Positions 45,821-53,697 of a stretch of 61,972 nt of DNA are shown piece after piece. The DNA is from an uncultured Clostridia bacterium (lineage in GTDB: Bacteria; Bacillota; Clostridia; Oscillospirales; Ruminococcaceae). The position numbers and the translations under genes were made by a program. Numbering within the stretch: the first letter of the stretch is position 1; every line of letters starts with the position of its first letter. Under the pieces are notes generated by a model, which saw only the letters and a program-made list of their open reading frames with translations, was not told the origin of the DNA and made no database searches. The DNA lies in the NCBI GenBank assembly GCA_944386285.1, contig CALXAM010000065.1, positions 1 through 61,972 of the forward strand, read 5' to 3'.

Positions 45821-47422
45821 ATGTTTCATTTTCAATCTTATTTTTCAGTTCAGTATTTGGTGTTTTTGTTGCCGATTACCGTAATACTTTATGCCTTTTT
45901 GCCGCAGAAAGCGCGTCGCGTTGTATTGCTTGTTTCAAGTTACTTGTTTTTCTGGGCAATCAGTGGAAAACTCATTGTGTATTTGCTGTTTTCTACGCTG
46001 TCGATCCATCATATTGGATTATGGCTCTCTCGAATCCAAACGGATGAAGAACAGCGCTTACAAGTGACAGTTAAAGAACAAAGAAAAGAAATAAAGGCAT
46101 GTTTTTTGAAAAAGCAGCGGATGGTGATGGCATTTGCAGTAATTCTGCATATCGGCATTTTGCTTACACTAAAATACACACCGTTTTTTGCTTCTAACGT
46201 AAATACCCTGTTTGATTTTCTCCACATTGGAATTTCAGTGAAAATTCCTTCGTTTCTTTTGCCAATTGGCATTTCGTTTTACACATTGCAGGCGGTGTCA
46301 TACTTATTTGATGTGTATCGCCGAAAGATTCCGGCAGATCAAAATTTATTTCGACTGGCTCTATTCATGGGCTTTTTTCCGCAGATTATGGAAGGACCGA
46401 TTTGTCGATACAGCGATACGGCGCACCAACTTTGGGAAGCTCCGTCGATCAAATGGCAAAATCTTACCTTTGGTATACAGCGCATACTATTTGGTGTGAT
46501 GAAAAAAATGGTCATTGCCGATCGATTAAATTTACTGATTCAAAATGTTTTTGGCAAACCGCAGTCCTATGATGGATTTGTCATTATGATTGTAATGGTC
46601 TGCTATACGATCCAGCTTTATATGGACTTTTCTGGAACAATGGATCTGGTGATCGGCAGTGCGCAGATTTTCGGCGTGAAGCTTCCAGAAAACTTTCAAC
46701 GTCCGTTTTTCTCACGTACGATTTCGGAGTTTTGGAAACGTTGGCATATTACACTCGGTACATGGTTTAAAGATTATATTTTTTATCCGCTCAGTATGTC
46801 CAAACCGCTTAAAAAGTTAACAGCACGAGCACGCAAGAAAGTGGGAAACCATTTTGGACCGCTTCTTTCCGGTGCGATTGCACTGTTTTGTGTATGGGTA
46901 TGCAACGGCCTTTGGCATGGTGCGGGCTGGCATTACCTGTTCTTCGGAATGTATCATTTTGGATTGATTTTGTGTGGAAATATCGTAGAACCGTTTGTAG
47001 TTCGTGCGACAGGAAAACTCAAAATCCAAAGAGACAGTGGTTGGTATCGTGGGATGCAAATTGTACGAACCGGAATCCTTGTCTGCGTTGGCGAGCTGTT
47101 TTTCCGCGCAGAGGGACTGCGCCTCGGTTTGGATATGTTTAAGAAAATGTTTACCAATTTCACATTGACAACGCTTCACGACGGAAAATTATTTTCTTTT
47201 GGTATGGATCGATATGATTTCTTGATTGTGTTTGTTGCACTGATTGTGATTTTCATGGTGAGTATTTGGCAGGAAAAAGGTATTTCGCTGCGTGCACAGA
47301 TTGCGGCAAAGCCGATTGCGTTGCGGTATGCAGTGTACTACACATTGATTTTAGCGATTGTTATTTTTGGCGCTTATGGGGCAGGATATGTCCCGGTTGA
47401 TCCGATTTATGCGAGCTTTTGA
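45821..47422 (+). CDS. MBOAT-family acyltransferase (DltB-like)
   Basis: 533-aa polytopic membrane O-acyltransferase. FWKRWHITLGTWFKDYIFYPL (H309) and NGLWHGAGWHYLFFGMYH (catalytic H366) are the MBOAT signatures. A hydrophilic loop of about 45 residues (80-125, rich in K, E, Q) is more extended than in compact DltB proteins. It should move an acyl group from the carrier protein across the membrane onto an envelope acceptor. It starts 2 bases after the carrier gene, with AAGAGGAAGGA inside that gene. Confidence 0.92.
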   Translation: MFHFQSYFSVQYLVFLLPITVILYAFLPQKARRVVLLVSSYLFFWAISGKLIVYLLFSTLSIHHIGLWLSRIQTDEEQRLQVTVKEQRKEIKACFLKKQRMVMAFAVILHIGILLTLKYTPFFASNVNTLFDFLHIGISVKIPSFLLPIGISFYTLQAVSYLFDVYRRKIPADQNLFRLALFMGFFPQIMEGPICRYSDTAHQLWEAPSIKWQNLTFGIQRILFGVMKKMVIADRLNLLIQNVFGKPQSYDGFVIMIVMVCYTIQLYMDFSGTMDLVIGSAQIFGVKLPENFQRPFFSRTISEFWKRWHITLGTWFKDYIFYPLSMSKPLKKLTARARKKVGNHFGPLLSGAIALFCVWVCNGLWHGAGWHYLFFGMYHFGLILCGNIVEPFVVRATGKLKIQRDSGWYRGMQIVRTGILVCVGELFFRAEGLRLGLDMFKKMFTNFTLTTLHDGKLFSFGMDRYDFLIVFVALIVIFMVSIWQEKGISLRAQIAAKPIALRYAVYYTLILAIVIFGAYGAGYVPVDPIYASF

Positions 47423-47441
47423 GAGAGGAGGATATCAGTTT

Positions 47442-48401
47442 ATGGTCTATGTTAAACGTGGGATATCTGTTTTGACCTTTTTTATGGGATTGACTATTTT
47501 TCTTGTGATGCTTTCTTTTCTGTTTGTTCCGAAAAATAATATGACAGAATTCGGAATGGAAGAAGTAACAGCAAACGGCATTTTAGGTGAAAAGGAAAAC
47601 ACAATTGATGTGATCGTTTTGGGAGATAGTGAATCATATACTTCTATCAGTCCAATGCACATATTTAAAGAAACAGGGTACACTGCATATGTGTGCGGAA
47701 CAAGCGGACAGCAGTTGAGTTATACGAAGACAATGCTGCATCGTGCGTTTGAAAAACAGTCACCCAAAATCGTGATTATGGAAACAAACGCGATTTTTCG
47801 AAAGGTTTCAACAGTAAAAGCGATTGTTGCAAAGTTATCGGATTTTTTTTCTGTTTTTCAGTATCACAATCGGTGGAAATCACTCAATTTGAATGATATT
47901 AAGGGAAAAGTAAAATTCACATGGGTGAATGACTTTAAAGGTTACCAGTATCGTGATGGCGTTTCTTCCGGCATGGATAAGGATTATATGAAACCGACAG
48001 ATGAAGTTGCGGGTATTCCTCTGTTAAATTTAAATTATATTGATAAGATAAAATCATTTTGTGATGAAAATGGTGCGCAGCTTGTATTTTTGAGTACGCC
48101 AAGCACGAAAAACTGGAATTACAGTCGACACAATGCAATTCGACAGCTGGCGGATGAGTTATCTTGTGAGTATGTCGATTTAAATCTTCTTCCAGCAGAA
48201 GTGCCGATTAACTGGAATAGGGACACCTATGATAAAGGGGATCATTTGAACTATTCGGGTGCGGTTAAAGTGACGAACTTTTTGTTAAAATATTTAGGGA
48301 AAACACAGCTTCTTACAGATCATCGATCCGATCCTGCATATGAGAAATGGCATGATTCATTAAAAAAATACGAGGCCGATATTGCTGAAAAACTAAAATA
48401 G
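47442..48401 (+). CDS. DltD/AlgX-like SGNH-fold protein
   Basis: 319 aa. One N-terminal membrane anchor (GISVLTFFMGLTIFLVMLSF) places the rest outside. VIVLGDSESYTSISP carries the GDS nucleophile (S63) and GDHLNYSG the C-terminal Asp-His pair (D267, H268), the SGNH esterase/transferase pattern. Position after an MBOAT gene matches DltD, which completes D-alanine transfer to teichoic acid. AGAGGAGGA precedes the start at 47442. Last gene of the cluster. Confidence 0.83.
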   Translation: MVYVKRGISVLTFFMGLTIFLVMLSFLFVPKNNMTEFGMEEVTANGILGEKENTIDVIVLGDSESYTSISPMHIFKETGYTAYVCGTSGQQLSYTKTMLHRAFEKQSPKIVIMETNAIFRKVSTVKAIVAKLSDFFSVFQYHNRWKSLNLNDIKGKVKFTWVNDFKGYQYRDGVSSGMDKDYMKPTDEVAGIPLLNLNYIDKIKSFCDENGAQLVFLSTPSTKNWNYSRHNAIRQLADELSCEYVDLNLLPAEVPINWNRDTYDKGDHLNYSGAVKVTNFLLKYLGKTQLLTDHRSDPAYEKWHDSLKKYEADIAEKLK

Positions 48402-48471
48402 ATTGTGAAAAATCAGAATGAAAGCAAATCGTATCAGATCGTATCAGAGTGTCGTTTTTTAGAATTTGCCT

Positions 48472-48500
48472 TTGAACAATTTGAAAAAATCTGCTATAAT
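48472..48500 (+). promoter_or_regulatory. Promoter of the CarD-like gene
   Basis: TTGAAC (48472-48477), a 17-base spacer ending in TGC, and TATAAT (48495-48500). Start site about 48506. CCTTTGAA around the -35 box is also present at the MATE promoter (53495-53502). Confidence 0.8.
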
Positions 48501-48508
48501 AAAAGAGC

Positions 48509-48572
48509 AACGAGTAGCCCAAACAGCGTAAGTCCTGTTGTTAAAGCTACTCGTTTCTTTCTATTTTTATTG
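48509..48572 (+). terminator. 5'-end attenuator-like hairpin before the CarD-like gene (copy A)
   Basis: AACGAGTAGC (48509-48518) pairs with GCTACTCGTT (48546-48555), with an inner AACAG/CTGTT stem, followed by a T-rich stretch to 48572. It begins within a few bases of the predicted transcript start and ends 30 bases before the start codon. The loop sequence CGTAAGTCC resembles CGTAATTCC in copy B at 53535. Confidence 0.7.
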
Positions 48573-48603
48573 TACTACGGCGAGATTTATATGGAGGCAA
48601 ACG

Positions 48604-49137
48604 ATGAAATCTGTTTTTTCTGAAAATGAATATGTACGGTATGCATCAAACGGAATTTGCAAGATTAAAGAAATTGTGTCACAGACGTTTCCCGGAAGCA
48701 AAACACCGATTGAATATTATGTTTTGGCTCCTGTCAGCAGTGAAACAAGTGTTATTTACGTTCCAGTAAATAATGAGAAGCTAACGGCAAAGATGTCTCG
48801 ATTGATCAGTAAAGCAGAGCTTGAAGATTTGATTCGATCTTCCACTGAGAATGAAATTCAATGGATTGATGATCGTAAACAACGCGGCGAGGTATTTCAT
48901 CAAATTTTAAACCGATGCCGAGCACAAGAACTTTTAAAATTGATTCGCTGTATTTATCTAAAAAAATGCGAACTGATTCGTGCAGGTAAAAAGTTGTCTT
49001 CTTCTGATGAAGCGGTTTTACGACAGGCGGAATCTTATGTTCAAAAGGATTTTTCGTTTGTTCTAAAAATCCCAAAAGAACAAGTTGGTGCATATATTCG
49101 TGAAATTCTCTCCATCACGGCAGAATCAAATGAGTGA
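48604..49137 (+). CDS. CarD/TRCF-domain transcriptional regulator
   Basis: 177 aa. The N-terminal CarD_TRCF (RNA polymerase-interacting) domain shows ENEYVRYASNGICKIKEIV, IEYYVLAPVSSETSVIYVPVNN; a helical C-terminal half (about 75-175) follows, with many K, R and E. CarD proteins bind the RNA polymerase beta subunit and change promoter opening. Start at 48604 has ATGGAGG 7 bases upstream. It has its own promoter with a 5'-end hairpin, so expression may be controlled by attenuation. Confidence 0.85.
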   Translation: MKSVFSENEYVRYASNGICKIKEIVSQTFPGSKTPIEYYVLAPVSSETSVIYVPVNNEKLTAKMSRLISKAELEDLIRSSTENEIQWIDDRKQRGEVFHQILNRCRAQELLKLIRCIYLKKCELIRAGKKLSSSDEAVLRQAESYVQKDFSFVLKIPKEQVGAYIREILSITAESNE

Positions 49138-49194
49138 AGCGAAGCAGTCAAAAGGAAGAATGACCAATTTGATCCATTCTGCTTTTTCTTTGGA

Positions 49195-49239
49195 AAATTG
49201 TCAAGGTGCCTTGACAATTTATTTTAGGAAGATTATAAT
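49195..49239 (+). promoter_or_regulatory. marR-type promoter with a palindromic operator
   Basis: A perfect inverted repeat with 12-base arms AAATTGTCAAGG and CCTTGACAATTT, separated by TG (49195-49220), covers the -35 box TTGACA (49211-49216). A 17-base spacer leads to TATAAT (49234-49239). A repressor on the palindrome would block this near-consensus promoter. Confidence 0.85.
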
Positions 49240-49263
49240 AAACAAAACGGAAGGAGGGACAGA

Positions 49264-49755
49264 ATGGATTCAGTCAATCATCGCCCTTTAACACATGAAG
49301 TAGTTGCACAACTGCGTGCATGTGGACATTTTCTTTATTATCGTATGGGCGGACGAGTTGGCAGACGAAGGATTTTAACGTTTCTGTCTGAATACCCGAA
49401 TATTCTGCAAAAAGAATTGCAAGACATTTTGCAGATACAGTCTGGTTCCTTAAGTGAAGTAATCATTAAATTGGAGTCGGACGGATTGGTGAATAAAGGA
49501 CGCAGTGAGATGGATGGGCGTCAATTCACTTTAAATTTGACACAAAAAGGGCAGGAAGAGGCCAAGCGGATCAAAGAGGAATATGACGAGCAGGTCAGAG
49601 AAATGATGAGTTGCTTCTCGGAAGAAGAACTTGAGCAATTACATCAGATGCTTAAAACAATGTTTGCGCATTGGAATGCTACAGATTTGTGTCTTGAAAA
49701 AAAGAATATAGAAAAAAAGGAAAACGAGCAGTGTTCATCACATAAGTCCAGTTGA
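49264..49755 (+). CDS. MarR-family transcriptional regulator
   Basis: 163 aa winged-helix regulator. The DNA-binding core reads RRILTFLSEYPNILQKELQDILQ, then SGSLSEVIIKLESDGLVNKGRSEMDGRQF with the wing DGRQF. GGAGGGA lies before ATG 49264. The palindrome in its own promoter suggests autorepression, and the two ABC transporter genes directly downstream are the likely co-regulated targets, released by a drug or metabolite. Confidence 0.9.
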   Translation: MDSVNHRPLTHEVVAQLRACGHFLYYRMGGRVGRRRILTFLSEYPNILQKELQDILQIQSGSLSEVIIKLESDGLVNKGRSEMDGRQFTLNLTQKGQEEAKRIKEEYDEQVREMMSCFSEEELEQLHQMLKTMFAHWNATDLCLEKKNIEKKENEQCSSHKSS

Positions 49756-49795
49756 TGAAGATTGCTTGTTTTTTAGAAAGGAAGGAATGTGGAAA

Positions 49796-51541
49796 ATGAT
49801 AAGACAACTGGCAAAAAGTATCCGCGAGTATAAAAAACCGGCGATTCTTACGCCGATTTTGGTAAGCGGAGAAGTGGTGATGGAATGTATCATTCCTTTT
49901 CTGATTGCCATTTTGATCAATGAGATCAAAGCCGGATGCAACATGAATATGATTGTGTGGTATGGTATTTTGTTGGTCTGCATGGCGGGCTTGTCTTTGC
50001 TATTTGGTGCACTGGCAGGATCTACCTGTGCAACGGCATCCTGCGGTTTGGCCAAAAACCTTAGAAAAGACCTTTTTTACAGCATTCAAGGGTATTCGTT
50101 TGAGAATATTGACAAGTTTATGACTTCTTCACTGGTTACCCGAATGACCACAGACATTACAAATGTGCAGAATGCGTATATGATGATTATTCGTACAGCT
50201 ATTCGTGCACCATTGATGCTCATTTTTGCGTTTGTGATGGCATTTATTATGGGCGGAAAGCTTGCATGGATCTTTTTAATTGTCGTTCCGATTCTTGGTG
50301 CAGGACTGTCGATTGTTATTTGCAAAACGATTCCGCTGTTTAAAAAAGTATTTAAAAAGTATGATCGGTTAAACAGCTCGATTCAAGAAAATATCAAAGG
50401 AATGCGTGTTGTAAAATCCTTTGTTCGTGAGGATTATGAACAGCAGAAATTTGATGCGGCAGCGGAAGACGTCTGTGCTGATTTTACAAAGGCAGAACGG
50501 ATTCTTGCGTTGAATAACCCGCTCATGCAGTTTTGCGTCTATACGGTTATGGTGTTTGTACTTGCGTTTGGCTCTTATCTTATTATCACGACACAGGGAC
50601 TTGCTTTGGATGTGGGCCAGCTTTCTGCATTGCTCACCTATAGTTTCATGATGCTTAGCAGTCTGATGATGGTTTCCATGGTATTCGTTATGATTACCAT
50701 GGCAGGTGAGTCCGGCAAACGTATTGCAGAGGTTTTGTCTGAAAAAAGTACATTGTCAAATCCGGAAAACCCAGTTTATGAGGTGAAAGACGGTTCAATC
50801 TCGTTTGACCATGTAAATTTCAAATATTCAAAAGAAGCAAAGCGGATGGTGCTTAGTGATATTGACTTGCATATTCGTTCCGGTGAAACAATTGGAATCA
50901 TTGGCGGCACAGGCTCTTCGAAATCTTCACTTGTTCAGCTGATTCCTCGTCTTTATGATGTGACAGAGGGTTCGTTGAAAGTTGGCGGAAGAGATGTAAG
51001 GGAGTATGATTTGGAGACACTGCGTAACCAAGTTGCTGTCGTATTACAGAAGAATATTTTGTTTTCCGGAACAATTAAAGAGAACCTTCGCTGGGGAAAT
51101 AAAGAGGCAACCGATGAGGAATTGGTGCATGCCTGCAAGCTTTCCTGTGCGGATGAATTTATTTCCGGTTTCCCGGACGGATATGATACCTATATTGAGC
51201 AAGGCGGTGCCAATGTTTCGGGCGGACAAAAACAACGTCTTTGCATTGCCCGTGCACTGCTTAAAAAACCGAAAATTTTGATTCTCGATGATTCTACCAG
51301 TGCGGTGGATACGAAAACAGATGCTCGCATTCGAAAAGCAATGAAAGAATATATTCCCGAAACGACAAAAATCATCATTGCACAGCGTACGGCTTCTGTG
51401 GAAGATGCGGATCGGATTATTGTTATGGACGGCGGCCGTATTAACGCAATCGGAACACATGATGAGCTGCTTAAGACAAATGCGATCTACCGTGAAATCT
51501 ACACATCTCAGAACAAGGAAGGTGATCAGCTTGGTGAGTGA
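49796..51541 (+). CDS. ABC exporter subunit 1 (transmembrane-ATPase fusion, degenerate site)
   Basis: About 581 aa: six transmembrane segments (about 15-310) and a nucleotide-binding domain. Walker A is GGTGSSKSSLVQL, signature NVSGGQKQRLCIARAL, Walker B ILILDDSTSAVD, where Asp replaces the catalytic Glu. That is the usual mark of the non-catalytic half of heterodimeric exporters such as BmrC or TM287. ATG 49796 is chosen; ATG 49787 is close to the GGAAGG site and equally possible. Stop overlaps the partner gene. It probably exports a drug, lipid or peptide. Confidence 0.9.
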   Translation: MIRQLAKSIREYKKPAILTPILVSGEVVMECIIPFLIAILINEIKAGCNMNMIVWYGILLVCMAGLSLLFGALAGSTCATASCGLAKNLRKDLFYSIQGYSFENIDKFMTSSLVTRMTTDITNVQNAYMMIIRTAIRAPLMLIFAFVMAFIMGGKLAWIFLIVVPILGAGLSIVICKTIPLFKKVFKKYDRLNSSIQENIKGMRVVKSFVREDYEQQKFDAAAEDVCADFTKAERILALNNPLMQFCVYTVMVFVLAFGSYLIITTQGLALDVGQLSALLTYSFMMLSSLMMVSMVFVMITMAGESGKRIAEVLSEKSTLSNPENPVYEVKDGSISFDHVNFKYSKEAKRMVLSDIDLHIRSGETIGIIGGTGSSKSSLVQLIPRLYDVTEGSLKVGGRDVREYDLETLRNQVAVVLQKNILFSGTIKENLRWGNKEATDEELVHACKLSCADEFISGFPDGYDTYIEQGGANVSGGQKQRLCIARALLKKPKILILDDSTSAVDTKTDARIRKAMKEYIPETTKIIIAQRTASVEDADRIIVMDGGRINAIGTHDELLKTNAIYREIYTSQNKEGDQLGE

Positions 51542-53420
51542 AAACAAAAAAGGAATTGTCGGACGATTATTAAAAACCATGCTGTCGTTTTATCCGGTGA
51601 TGCTTCCGATAACGATTGCCTGCATCATTTTTAATGCAGTAATCAGTTCTGTTCCCTCTATTTTCATGCAAAATATTATTGCAGTTGTAGAGGAAAGCTG
51701 GAAATCGGGAGATTGGAGTGCGGTCAGTTCAAAAATCATTACATTTGTGATGATTCTTGCAATTTTTTATTTGTTGTCATTGGCTGCGGGCTTTGCATTT
51801 AATCAGCTTATGGCGATCATTACACAGGGCACCTTGAAAAAAATGAGAGAAAAAATGTTTAACGGGATGCAGCGTTTGCCGATTAAATATTTTGACACAA
51901 ACAACCACGGTGACATCATGAGTTATTATACGAATGATATTGATACCTTGCGTCAGATGATTTCTCAAAGCTTTCCGCAGCTTCTTGCATCAGGTGTGAT
52001 GGTATTTACCGTTTTTTGTATTATGGTATACTATTGTGTTTGGCTGACGATTGTTGTTGTTCTCGGTGTTTTTTTGATGCTTATGATTACCAAGAAAGTT
52101 GGCGGCGGCTCTGCAAAATTCTTTTTGCGGCAGCAAAGCGAGCTTGGTAAAACAGAGGGCTTTATTGAGGAAATGATGAATGGACAGAAGGTAATAAAAG
52201 TTTTCTGCCACGAAGAAGAGAGCAAAGCTGATTTTGATCGTTTAAATGACACATTGTTTGAGGAGTCCAGAAAAGCGAATCAGTATGCAAATATCCTGGG
52301 ACCGATTCTCAATAATATCGGAAATGTATTATATGTCGTTGTTGCGATTGTCGGTGGCCTGTTGCTACTTGGCAATGTGCCGAATGTAAGTGTTTCCGGA
52401 TTGGCAATCGGAATCAGCATTGTTGTGCCGTTTTTAAATATGACCAAACAGTTTGCGGGAAATATCAATCAGGTTTCCCATCAGATCAACGCGATTGTAA
52501 TGGGCTTAGCCGGAACGCAGAGAATTTTTGGCTTAATGGATGAGCAGCCTGAACAGGACGATGGATATGTGATGCTGGTGAATGCACGTGAAGGCGAGAA
52601 TGGGCTTGAGGAATGTGAGCAGAGAACCGGTACATGGGTATGGAAGCATCCGCATCAGGCAGACGGCAGTGTAACATATACGAAACTCGAAGGCGATGTA
52701 CAGTTATTTGACGTTGATTTTGCTTATGAAGAGGGAAAACCCGTTCTGCATAATATTTCAATCAGCGCAAAACCTGGACAGAAAGTTGCTTTTGTTGGTG
52801 CGACGGGCGCAGGAAAAACAACGATTACCAATCTATTAAATCGTTTTTATGATATTGCGGACGGAAAAATCCGATATGATGGAATCAATATCAATAAGAT
52901 TCGGAAAGCCGATCTGCGTCATTCTCTTGGAATCGTGCTTCAGGATACGAATCTGTTTACAGGAACAGTTATGGACAATATTCGGTATGGGCGATTGGAT
53001 GCAACTGATGAAGAATGTATTGCTGCTGCAAAACTTTCCGGTGCAGACGATTTTATTACGCGTTTACCTGATGGATATGCAACATTTTTGACAGGAAATG
53101 GAGCAAATCTTTCACAGGGGCAACGTCAGCTTTTATCCATTGCGCGTGTTGCTGTAGCAGATCCGCCGGTCATGATCTTGGATGAAGCGACATCTTCGAT
53201 TGACACCCGAACTGAAGCAATCGTTCAGCGTGGTATGGATGCGCTCATGGAAGGCAGAACGGTCTTTGTGATTGCACACCGTCTTTCAACAGTGAAGAAT
53301 TCGGATGTCATCTTGGTGTTGGATCATGGACGGATCATTGAACGAGGAAATCATGAACAATTGCTTGCACAAAAAGGCCAGTACTATCAGTTGTATACTG
53401 GTGCATTTGAATTGGAATAA
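51531..53420 (+). CDS. ABC exporter subunit 2 (transmembrane-ATPase fusion, catalytic)
   Basis: About 629 aa. Six membrane segments, then an insertion of about 40 residues before the ATPase domain (EGENGLEECEQRTGTWVWKH), typical of this partner type. Walker A GATGAGKTTITNL, signature NLSQGQRQLLSIARV, Walker B VMILDEATSSIDTRTE with intact Glu, H-loop VIAHRLSTV. Starts at TTG 51531 or GTG 51534 after AAGGTGA, overlapping the end of subunit 1. Together they form a heterodimeric exporter, under the MarR-type regulator. Confidence 0.9.
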   Translation: MVSENKKGIVGRLLKTMLSFYPVMLPITIACIIFNAVISSVPSIFMQNIIAVVEESWKSGDWSAVSSKIITFVMILAIFYLLSLAAGFAFNQLMAIITQGTLKKMREKMFNGMQRLPIKYFDTNNHGDIMSYYTNDIDTLRQMISQSFPQLLASGVMVFTVFCIMVYYCVWLTIVVVLGVFLMLMITKKVGGGSAKFFLRQQSELGKTEGFIEEMMNGQKVIKVFCHEEESKADFDRLNDTLFEESRKANQYANILGPILNNIGNVLYVVVAIVGGLLLLGNVPNVSVSGLAIGISIVVPFLNMTKQFAGNINQVSHQINAIVMGLAGTQRIFGLMDEQPEQDDGYVMLVNAREGENGLEECEQRTGTWVWKHPHQADGSVTYTKLEGDVQLFDVDFAYEEGKPVLHNISISAKPGQKVAFVGATGAGKTTITNLLNRFYDIADGKIRYDGININKIRKADLRHSLGIVLQDTNLFTGTVMDNIRYGRLDATDEECIAAAKLSGADDFITRLPDGYATFLTGNGANLSQGQRQLLSIARVAVADPPVMILDEATSSIDTRTEAIVQRGMDALMEGRTVFVIAHRLSTVKNSDVILVLDHGRIIERGNHEQLLAQKGQYYQLYTGAFELE

Positions 53421-53497
53421 TCATGGCGTTGCAGGTACGTGACGTAGTGTTAGAATTCTAACCAGAATATTGGAAGAGATTTTGTGCAAAAACTCCT

Positions 53498-53526
53498 TTG
53501 AAAAAGGAATAAAAAATCAATATAAT
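53498..53526 (+). promoter_or_regulatory. Promoter of the MATE gene
   Basis: TTGAAA (53498-53503), a 17-base spacer and TATAAT (53521-53526). Same spacing and a similar -35 context as at 48472. Confidence 0.8.
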
Positions 53527-53534
53527 TAAAGTAC

Positions 53535-53591
53535 AACGTGTAGCTTTATGCGTAATTCCGGTTGCGCATAAAGCTACACGTTTTTTATTTT
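53535..53591 (+). terminator. 5'-end attenuator-like hairpin before the MATE gene (copy B)
   Basis: A perfect 18-bp stem: AACGTGTAGCTTTATGCG (53535-53552) pairs with 53565-53582 around the loop TAATTCCGGTTG, followed by TTTTTTATTTT. It starts at the predicted 5' end of the transcript. ATG at 53548 opens a seven-codon frame (MRNSGCA) inside the stem, but without a ribosome site. Between it and the MATE start at 53698 lie only leader bases. Confidence 0.75.
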
Positions 53592-53697
53592 CATTTGCAG
53601 TGAGGAGGAAATAGGATAAAAAGGCGGCTTTTTGAAAAGATCATCAAACGAAATAAAATTAGAAAAGACAAACGAAATAGGACTGGAGGAATATTTT

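Noticed and set aside
42874..48401. Plain dltABCD operon for D-alanylation of teichoic acids
   Set aside because: Gene order differs, no dltX is seen, and a decarboxylase with an intact Cys motif and PLP lysine lies inside; a plain dlt reading leaves that gene unexplained.
48509..48572. Copy A hairpin as plain terminator of the SGNH gene
   Set aside because: A good promoter lies between that gene's stop and the hairpin, the hairpin starts at its first transcribed bases, and copy B shows the same order; it may still also stop upstream transcripts.
53632..53697. TTG 53632 as the MATE start
   Set aside because: Possible, but the 22 extra residues are polar and unlike the family, while TTG 53698 has GGAGG at ideal distance.
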